A stretch of 64,000 bases of DNA from Streptomyces sp. NBC_00335 (GTDB lineage: Bacteria; Actinomycetota; Actinomycetes; Streptomycetales; Streptomycetaceae), in the NCBI RefSeq assembly GCF_036127095.1, contig NZ_CP108006.1, positions 4,641,501 to 4,705,500 on the forward strand, read 5' to 3'. The notes under the pieces were generated by a model. The model was given only the letters and a program-made list of their open reading frames with translations, did no database searches and was not told where the DNA came from. Position numbers and translations under genes: made by a program. Of the stretch, positions 58,391-64,000 are shown piece by piece. Every line of letters begins with the position of its first letter. Position 1 is the stretch's first letter.

Positions 58391-59392
58391 TCAGCCCTTG
58401 GGCCGGCGCCGCAGGAGCCGCTTCGCGGCCAGCGTCAGGGTGACGGCCGCCACCAGAACGAGCGCGCCCTTGGTGAAGCTCCCCCCCTCGGGCGCGGCGG
58501 GCGGCGCACCCGGAGAAGGAGCGGGAGCCCCGGATCCGGAGGCCGAAGGCGACGGCTTCGCGCCGGAGGCGACCGGCACGGCAACGACCCGACTGTTCGC
58601 CCCCTCCGCCCCGAACAACAGCGCGGACCCGTCCGCCGCATACGTCACGGACTCCGCCTGCCCCTGCCAAGGCGCGGCCACCGCCTCCCCGTCCCCCGCC
58701 GGCCTCCCGTCCTTCCACGGGTACGTCCGCGCCCACAGGTACCCCCGCAGCGCGAGCCGCCCCCCGTCCGGGGAGAACGCCCCGTCCGTGACCCACGGGA
58801 CGTCCCCGATCCGCCGGAAGGTGTTCGTGCCGGAGGCGGTCAGGGCCTCCGGGCCCTCGTACAGCCCGCCGGCCTTCTCGTCCTTGCTCGCGATGTACAC
58901 CCGCCCCGTCACCGGGTGCACCATCAGCGCCTCCGCGTTCCGGGGCCCGTCGGCGTACTTCACCGTGAACTGCTCGGCCTTGAGCGTGGCGTCCCGAAGC
59001 GTCTTCGGTTCGGCGAACCGGTAGATCCACACGTGGTTCCAGGAGCCGCCCAGGTTGTCCCCGATGTCGCCGACGTACAGCCGCCCGTCCGGGCCCAGCG
59101 AGATCCCCTCGATGTCCCGGGGCTTGCCGATGCCGGTCAGGGTGATCCGCGCGACCGTCTTGCCGGTCGCCGAGTCCACGGCGTACACGTAGGGGCCGTC
59201 GTCGCTGTCGTTGTGCGTCCAGTAGACGCCGGGGTGGATCCGGCTGGCCGCGAGCCCGCTCGACTCCTTGATCCGCGGGTCGGTGATCGTGAACCCGGAC
59301 GCGGCGGACCCGGACGCGGCGGCGGCCGAGGGCAGCAGGGCGACAACGGCAACAGCGGTGGCGGCGGTCAGGCTGAGCAGATGCGGGCGCAT
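58391..59392 (-). CDS. secreted, membrane-anchored beta-propeller-like protein
   Basis: 333-residue exported protein. Signal peptide to about residue 27 (PSAAAASG). Repeated blade-like strands follow: YWTHNDSDDGPYVYAVDSATGKTVARITL, DIEGISLGPDGRLYVGDIGDN, EALMVHPVTGRVYIASKD, DGAFSPDGGRLALRGY and AESVTYAADGSALLFGAEG. A Pro/Ser-rich stalk and a C-terminal membrane helix (GALVLVAAVTLTLAAKRLLRRR) anchor it with basic residues inside. The EGIS/DGRLYVGD pattern recalls esterase-like or SMP-30-like propellers, but no catalytic site is clear. Confidence 0.78.
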   Translation of the reverse strand: MRPHLLSLTAATAVAVVALLPSAAAASGSAASGFTITDPRIKESSGLAASRIHPGVYWTHNDSDDGPYVYAVDSATGKTVARITLTGIGKPRDIEGISLGPDGRLYVGDIGDNLGGSWNHVWIYRFAEPKTLRDATLKAEQFTVKYADGPRNAEALMVHPVTGRVYIASKDEKAGGLYEGPEALTASGTNTFRRIGDVPWVTDGAFSPDGGRLALRGYLWARTYPWKDGRPAGDGEAVAAPWQGQAESVTYAADGSALLFGAEGANSRVVAVPVASGAKPSPSASGSGAPAPSPGAPPAAPEGGSFTKGALVLVAAVTLTLAAKRLLRRRPKG

Positions 59393-59468
59393 CCCCCTAC
59401 CCTGCCAGCCCGCCCCGCGTGTCCGGCATCACAGGGGCCGCGGCCCGGTGATCCGCGAAGATGACCGG

Positions 59469-60161
59469 ATGCGTTTCATGTTCGTCGGGGACTCCATGAC
59501 CGTCGGATGCGCCGGCGACTACACCTGGCGCTACCGGATGTGGCAGCACCTCGACGCCACCTTCGGCGGCCCGTACGAGATCGTCGGCCCCCGCGACGGG
59601 CTCTACGACGCCCGCGCGGACGCGCCGGCCAGTGACGCCTACGCCGACCCCGGCTTCCCCGCCGAAGCCCGCCGCCACCTGGCCGGCTGGGGCGAGGGCT
59701 GGCAGCACATGGCCCCGCTCATCGGGCCCGCCGTCCGCTCCTCGGGTGCCGACGTGCTGCTGGTCTCCCTCGGGCTGATCGACCTGGGCTTCTACACCGC
59801 CGCCGAGGGCACCGCCGCCAACGCCCGCCGGTTCATCGCGGAGGCCCGCGCCGCCCGGCCCGGGATACGGATGGTCCTGCTGCCCGTCATACCCAACGTC
59901 CGGGCCCGGGACGACGAGCCCTTCGCGCAGCAGGTCGAGCTCTTCAACGAACTGCTCGCCAAGGCGGTCGCCGACCTGTCGACCCCCGCCTCGCCGATCC
60001 TGCTGGCCGCGCGCCCGGAGGCGTACGAGCTCGACCGGGACACCTACGACGGCACGCACCCCAACGCCTCCGGCGAGCACCGCCTGGCGGGGGAGTTCGC
60101 GGCGGTCCTCCACCAGGCCTGGGGCATCGGCGGCCCGTACCGGCCGCGGCAGGACACGTAA
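59469..60161 (+). CDS. SGNH/GDSL-family hydrolase
   Basis: 230-residue SGNH-fold esterase-like protein. Block I is FVGDSMTVGCAGDYTW (nucleophile Ser 9). Block III-type Asn is replaced in the LLVSLGLIDLGF region, and the late Asp/His are in YDGTHPNASGEHRLAG. There is no signal peptide, so it is probably cytosolic. Substrate unknown. ATG 59469 begins the fold; upstream frame is antisense to the propeller gene. The TnpB-related gene follows after 170 bp. Confidence 0.85.
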   Translation: MRFMFVGDSMTVGCAGDYTWRYRMWQHLDATFGGPYEIVGPRDGLYDARADAPASDAYADPGFPAEARRHLAGWGEGWQHMAPLIGPAVRSSGADVLLVSLGLIDLGFYTAAEGTAANARRFIAEARAARPGIRMVLLPVIPNVRARDDEPFAQQVELFNELLAKAVADLSTPASPILLAARPEAYELDRDTYDGTHPNASGEHRLAGEFAAVLHQAWGIGGPYRPRQDT

Positions 60162-62072
60162 CACGCGCTTCACGGGCGGGTGGCCAACTGTTGACTCGCT
60201 TATTGGGCATGGTTGATGGTCGGCTTGCTCGTACGGGTGAACGTGGGGCGCTGTCGGCACGCGGTCTTGGCGGAGACGTCAGTGTGGGTGGGGAACGTGA
60301 GTGCCTGTGAGGGTTGGCGAGGGGGTGGCTGGTGGCGCGTGCTGGGGTTCGAGGTAAGCGTGTACTCCGGTCGCTGTCCGCCCCGTTCACTGTGTCTGCT
60401 CCTGCGGGTGCGCGTATCCGGGATCGTCTGCACCTGTCCGCCCGCGATGCCGAGGCGTTGCGGATGGTCGGTGAACATCTGGGCCGGCATGCCCGTGCTG
60501 ATCTCGCTGAGCGTGTCCGCATCGGCAGGGTGCCGGTGAAGGCGAACAGGCGGGCGGAGCGTAAACGTGCTCTGACGAGGGTGTCGTCGTCCCGGTGGGC
60601 GGGGGCGATCACGCGGGCGTCGGAGGATCAGTACCAGTTGTCCCTGCGGTGCCTGTTCGACGTTCGGACCTCGCTGCGCCGGGCCATCGCGAAGATCCGC
60701 AAGCGTCTGGCTGTTCCCTGCGGTCAGCGTGTGGGCGGTGTCAGCGGTTATCCAAGCCAGGCGGAGCGGGCACAGAAGCGACGCCGGTTGCAGGTACGCA
60801 CCGCGCGCCTGGTGGAGGTGGAGCGGCGGATCGAGGCCGGGCATCCGGCGATCACCATCGGCGGCCGCCGTCTCGCCAAGACCCGGCACAACCTCGCCGA
60901 CGCCGGTCTCACCGAGGCCCAGTGGCGGGAGCGGTGGGACGCGCAGCGCATGTTCCTGACCGCCGACGGCGAGTCCGGGGCGCCGCACGGGAATTACACG
61001 ATCACCGTCGACCCGGCTGACGGCACGATCGTGGTCGTCCTGCCCGAACCACTCAGGCACCTCGCCAACGCACCGCGCGGCCGGTACCGGCTGGCCTGCA
61101 CCGTCGCCTTCAACCACCGCCGTGAGGAGTGGCTGGACCGGGTCACCGCCAACCGTTCGGTGCGCTACGACATCGTTCAAGATCCCGAACGCGGTCGCTG
61201 GTACCTCGACGCCTCCTGGTCGACCCCTGCAGCGCCTCTCCCGACACCTGCCGAGCTGACAGCATCCGGTGCCCGGTTGCTGACCGTGGACCTCAACGCC
61301 GGCCACCTCGCCGCCTGCGTCGTAGACCCCCACGGCAACCCCGTCGGCCAGCCGATCACCGTACCCACCGAGCTGACCGGACCTACATCCCAGCGTGACG
61401 GACGCCTCCGCCAGGCGATCAGTGAACTCATCCGCCTCGCCCGCCAGCACGGCTGCGCTGGTCTGGCGATCGAGAACCTCGGCTTCGCCGACGCCCGTGC
61501 CACCGGCCGCGAGACGATGGGCCGGGGAAAGCGTGGCAAGGCGTTCCGCCGCACCGTCGCAGGCCTGCCCACCGGGCGCTTCCGCGACCGTCTGGTCGGC
61601 ATGGCGCACCACGCCGGACTCATCGTGATCGCGGTCGACCCCGCCTACACCAGTCGCTGGGGCGCCCAGCACTGGAAGCAGCCGCTCCAGCAGCAATCCA
61701 AGACCACGCTCGTCACCGGCCACCACGCGGCCGCAGTGGCGATCGGCAGACGCGCCCTCGGACACGGGATCCGGCGTCGGCCAGGTGTGACCGCACACGA
61801 CCAGAGGATCGTCGCGCGGAGAGCTACCGGCCAGACCGTCACCGTACCGAGGGCACGAGGGAACACGAGCCCGCCAAGGACCACAGGCACACCCCACCCG
61901 GGTGACAAGACCTGCCGGGACCGAAGCGACCAGCTCGCGCTGTTCCCCGTCTCCCAAAACCGTTCGGGGAGACAACCGGCCAGCCCGGTTTACAGCGACT
62001 CAGCCAACAGCGGCCGACATCGCTAGGAACGGTCTTGCTTCGAGCGCACTCCAGGCAGTTGGCTAGTGGCCC
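60162..62072 (+). mobile_element. TnpB-related gene unit (solo, boundaries unresolved)
   Basis: The TnpB-related gene with its flanks (60162-60331 and 62027-62072) separates two unrelated chromosomal genes. Base composition is visibly less GC-rich at third positions than in the neighbours. No tnpA, no terminal inverted repeats and no target duplication were seen, as expected if IS200/IS605-related. The left flank has no gene. Whether this is still mobile is unknown. Confidence 0.4.
60332..62026 (+). CDS. TnpB-related protein (IS200/IS605 accessory family)
   Basis: 564-residue member of the TnpB-related family, the RNA-guided nuclease lineage ancestral to Cas12. RuvC-I Asp is in LLTVDLNAGHLAACVVD and RuvC-II Glu in LAIENLGF. 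The segment after VDPAYTSRWGAQHWKQP has none of the CxxC pairs of the TnpB zinc ribbon, and the usual RuvC-III Asp position reads TGHHAAAVAIGRRALG, with His where I expect Asp. The nuclease may therefore be weak or dead. GTG 60332 is chosen after GAGGGGG; TTG 60314 is in frame. It may include a guide-RNA region at its 3' end. No tnpA nearby. Confidence 0.82.
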   Translation: MARAGVRGKRVLRSLSAPFTVSAPAGARIRDRLHLSARDAEALRMVGEHLGRHARADLAERVRIGRVPVKANRRAERKRALTRVSSSRWAGAITRASEDQYQLSLRCLFDVRTSLRRAIAKIRKRLAVPCGQRVGGVSGYPSQAERAQKRRRLQVRTARLVEVERRIEAGHPAITIGGRRLAKTRHNLADAGLTEAQWRERWDAQRMFLTADGESGAPHGNYTITVDPADGTIVVVLPEPLRHLANAPRGRYRLACTVAFNHRREEWLDRVTANRSVRYDIVQDPERGRWYLDASWSTPAAPLPTPAELTASGARLLTVDLNAGHLAACVVDPHGNPVGQPITVPTELTGPTSQRDGRLRQAISELIRLARQHGCAGLAIENLGFADARATGRETMGRGKRGKAFRRTVAGLPTGRFRDRLVGMAHHAGLIVIAVDPAYTSRWGAQHWKQPLQQQSKTTLVTGHHAAAVAIGRRALGHGIRRRPGVTAHDQRIVARRATGQTVTVPRARGNTSPPRTTGTPHPGDKTCRDRSDQLALFPVSQNRSGRQPASPVYSDSANSGRHR

Positions 62073-63062
62073 ATGGAGTACACGCAGCTCGGACGCACCG
62101 GTCTCAAGGTCAGCCGACTTGTCCTCGGCACCATGAACTTCGGCCCCCAGACTGGAGAGCCGGAGAGCCACGCCCTCATGGACACGGCCCTCGACGCCGG
62201 CATCAACTATTTCGACACCGCCAACGTCTATGGCTGGGGCGAGAACAAGGGCCGTACCGAGGAGATCATCGGTACCTGGTTCGGCCAGGGCGGCGGCCGT
62301 CGCGAGAAGACGGTCCTCGCCACCAAGGTCTACGGGAGCATGGCCGCGGAGGGCGACCCGTGGCCCAACTACGACCGCCTGTCGGCGCTGAACATCCGGC
62401 GGGCCGTCGACGCCAGCCTCAAGCGCCTGAACACCGACTACATCGACATCTACCAGTTCCACCACGTGGACCGGCTGACGCCCTTCGAGGAGATCTGGCA
62501 GGCCGTCGAGGTCCTGATCCAGCAGGGCAAGGTCCTCTACGCCGGCTCCTCGAACTTCCCCGGCTGGAAGATCGCCCAGGCCAACGAGGCCGCGGCCCGT
62601 TCGGGGCGGCTCGGCCTGGTCAGCGAGCAGTGCCTCTACAACCTCGCCGAGCGGCGGGCGGAGCTGGAGATCATCCCGGCGGCCGAGGCGTACGGGCTCG
62701 GCGTCATCCCGTGGTCCCCGCTGCACGGCGGGCTGCTGGGCGGGGCCATCCGCAAGGCGTCGGAGTCCGGGCGGACCGCGACCGGCCGCTCGGCGGACGC
62801 GCTCGCGAACAGTTCCGTACGGGCGCAGGTGCAGGCGTACGAGGACCTGCTGGACAAGCACGGACTGGAGCCCGGCGAGGTCGCCCTGGCCTGGCTGCTG
62901 ACGCGTCCCGGGGTCACCGGCCCGATCGTCGGGCCGCGTACGCCGGAGCAGCTCGCGTCCGCGCTGCGTGCGGTGGAGCTGGAGCTGTCGCCGGAGGTGC
63001 TGGCCGGGCTGGACGAGGTCTTCCCGGGGCCGGGCCCGGCTCCGGAGGCGTTCGCCTGGTAG
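62073..63062 (+). CDS. aldo/keto reductase
   Basis: 329-residue NADPH-dependent (beta/alpha)8 oxidoreductase of the AKR family (YajO/potassium-channel-beta-like). The catalytic tetrad is visible: Asp in NYFDTANVYGWG, Tyr in the same segment, Lys in LATKVYG and His in YQFHHVD. The cofactor end is GPIVGPRTPEQLASALRAVELELSPE. Substrate not predictable. ATG 62073 immediately follows the TnpB-related unit; no good RBS is seen, so part of its original leader may have been replaced. Confidence 0.92.
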   Translation: MEYTQLGRTGLKVSRLVLGTMNFGPQTGEPESHALMDTALDAGINYFDTANVYGWGENKGRTEEIIGTWFGQGGGRREKTVLATKVYGSMAAEGDPWPNYDRLSALNIRRAVDASLKRLNTDYIDIYQFHHVDRLTPFEEIWQAVEVLIQQGKVLYAGSSNFPGWKIAQANEAAARSGRLGLVSEQCLYNLAERRAELEIIPAAEAYGLGVIPWSPLHGGLLGGAIRKASESGRTATGRSADALANSSVRAQVQAYEDLLDKHGLEPGEVALAWLLTRPGVTGPIVGPRTPEQLASALRAVELELSPEVLAGLDEVFPGPGPAPEAFAW

Positions 63063-63117
63063 GCGGCGCGCTACGGGGCGGTGGGCCTACGGGCGGTGGG
63101 CCTACGGGGTCACGGGC

Positions 63118-63207
63118 CTACTGGCCCACCGCGGCGGCCACCGCCACCACGACGAACATCAACACGAGCACACCGGCCATGACGCGGTTTCTGGTCTTGG
63201 GATCCAC
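63118..63207 (-). CDS. 29-residue single-span membrane peptide
   Basis: Open frame from GTG 63207: MDPKTRNRVMAGVLVLMFVV then VAVAAAVGQ, a basic N-terminus followed by one membrane helix. All third positions but two are G or C, and the architecture is that of many real Streptomyces small proteins. Too short for routine gene calling. The Shine-Dalgarno is weak. It lies between the aldo/keto reductase and thpR on the minus strand, 10 bp after thpR's stop at 63217, so it may be its downstream partner. Confidence 0.6.
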   Translation of the reverse strand: MDPKTRNRVMAGVLVLMFVVVAVAAAVGQ

Positions 63208-63216
63208 CCGTCGAGC

Positions 63217-63807
63217 CTAACGCGACCGGGCCCGCCCTTCGGACGGAGGGGCGGGCTCTCCCAGTTCCCAGGAGCCGACGACCTCGTAGCGGGGCTGCTC
63301 GCCGGGGACGCCGGAGTCGGGCAGGTTGCTGCGGACCAGGCTGAGCTCGCCGACCTGCCAGGCGGTGCCCTCGAAGGAGGCCAGGGCCGTGCTGTAGGGG
63401 CGGACGTCGTGCCGCTCGTCGCGGAGCCGGCCGAGGGTGAGGTGGGGGGTGTAGCGGTGGTGCTGGTCCATGGGCACGCCGGAGCGCCGGGCGGCGGCGT
63501 CGGCGCGCTCGGCGAGCATGCGCAGGGAGTCGAGGTCACCGGCGGCGCCGGCCCACAGGGAGCGGTGGCCGAAGTGGCCGGAGCCGTGGATCCGGAGCGG
63601 GAAGGGCTCGGTACGGGCGGCGGCGCGGGCGAGCCGGGTGTGCAGTTCGGGGAGGACCTCCTCCCGCACCTCGCCCATGAAGGCGAGCGTGAAGTGCCAG
63701 CCCGCTTCCGCGGTCCAGCGCAGATGGTCGTCGCGCAGGTCGCGTACGGCCCCGGCCAGTTCCGAGATGGCCGCCTCGGGCGGGATGACGGCTGCGAACA
63801 GTCTCAT
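63217..63807 (-). CDS. thpR: RNA 2',3'-cyclic phosphodiesterase
   Basis: 196-residue 2H phosphoesterase (LigT/ThpR). Both catalytic HxTx motifs are present: HFTLAFMG near residue 38 and HLTLGRLR near 121. The start MRLFAAVIPPEAAISELA is typical. It opens 2',3'-cyclic phosphates on RNA ends in the cytosol. ATG 63807. The C-terminal 15 residues (PAPPSEGRARSR) are an unstructured extra. Confidence 0.93.
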   Translation of the reverse strand: MRLFAAVIPPEAAISELAGAVRDLRDDHLRWTAEAGWHFTLAFMGEVREEVLPELHTRLARAAARTEPFPLRIHGSGHFGHRSLWAGAAGDLDSLRMLAERADAAARRSGVPMDQHHRYTPHLTLGRLRDERHDVRPYSTALASFEGTAWQVGELSLVRSNLPDSGVPGEQPRYEVVGSWELGEPAPPSEGRARSR

Positions 63808-63839
63808 GGTGCCGAGCCTAGTGGCGGCTGTCCGGTGCG

Positions 63840-64000
63840 GCGCCGTTGCCGGGGGCCGGCCCCCGGACCCCCGCTCCTCGAACGGCGGAGCGGCTGGATT
63901 TGGCGGGCACCGGCCTGCACGTGAAGGCCGGCGGGGCTGGAAGATCCAGCCCCGCCGGCGTTCGAGGCGCGGGGTCCGGGGCGGAGCCCCGGGAAGCCGG
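63840..64000. repeat. dispersed-repeat copies at window end (truncated)
   Basis: A reverse partial copy (about 63853-63900) faces a forward one (63948 onward, cagccccgccggcgttcgag-gcgcggg...), the same inverted pairing as at 33504-33692. The second copy is cut off by the window end. Confidence 0.75.

Overview
The window is chromosomal DNA of a Streptomyces-type actinobacterium. GC content is very high, third codon positions are almost all G or C, GTG starts are common, and many genes are ones I know from streptomycetes: groEL2 with CIRCE operators, small cold-shock proteins, SigE-type sigma factors, futalosine-pathway menaquinone genes, DUF3027 and HelD. No rRNA, tRNA, CRISPR array or prophage was seen. 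The only mobile-type gene is one TnpB-related gene near 60.3-62.0 kb.

Layout. 1-5.6 kb: threonine synthase (5' truncated), a CysO/MoaD-like sulfur carrier, a cold-shock protein, groEL2 behind two CIRCE elements, a Uma2 protein and a canonical TrpF. 5.8-13.7 kb: mixed accessory genes (secreted protein, TetR/NmrA divergent pair, haloalkane-dehalogenase-like hydrolase, Na+:alanine symporter, second Uma2, SnoaL-like protein, a stand-alone I9 protease inhibitor divergent from a secreted subtilase). 13.75-20.96 kb: a compact minus-strand operon (lipoprotein receptor, FecCD permease, ABC ATPase, DUF364-like protein, GHMP/PduX-like kinase, cysteine-synthase-like PLP enzyme) divergent from an EntS-like MFS exporter, with a Zur-like box between them. 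I read this as a candidate zinc-regulated metallophore synthesis, export and uptake locus. 21-26.2 kb: sigma factor with membrane partner, GYD protein, VapBC-like pair, acetyltransferase, secreted lipase. 26.3-29.8 kb: murR-murQ-murP for N-acetylmuramic acid recycling.

29.9-45.7 kb: small conserved proteins, an MFS exporter, HD protein, CutC, HelD-family RNA polymerase recycling ATPase, XPB helicase, HAD phosphatase, TetR with peroxiredoxin-like gene, GNAT, DUF4291, and the large helicase-associated/WYL-like protein usually found next to XPB. 45.8-53.9 kb: HAAS-like membrane protein, HAD hydrolase, 127-residue cold-shock protein, mqnD-mqnB, DUF2771 lipoprotein, MFS, DUF3027. 54-64 kb: an rmlB homologue (possibly leaderless), a fused-permease ABC importer without binding protein, secreted propeller protein, SGNH hydrolase, TnpB-related gene, aldo/keto reductase, a 29-residue membrane peptide and thpR.

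Two structural themes recur. A dispersed repeat of about 82 bp sits at gene ends (full copies near 33.5, 33.65, 47.15 and 58.3 kb; decayed copies near 5.6, 51.1 and 63.9 kb). Strong hairpins separate many convergent genes. Several reading frames run past their domain end into a neighbour (kinase tail at 14.7 kb; GT87-like tail at 37.2 kb, antisense to a possible 34-residue ORF).
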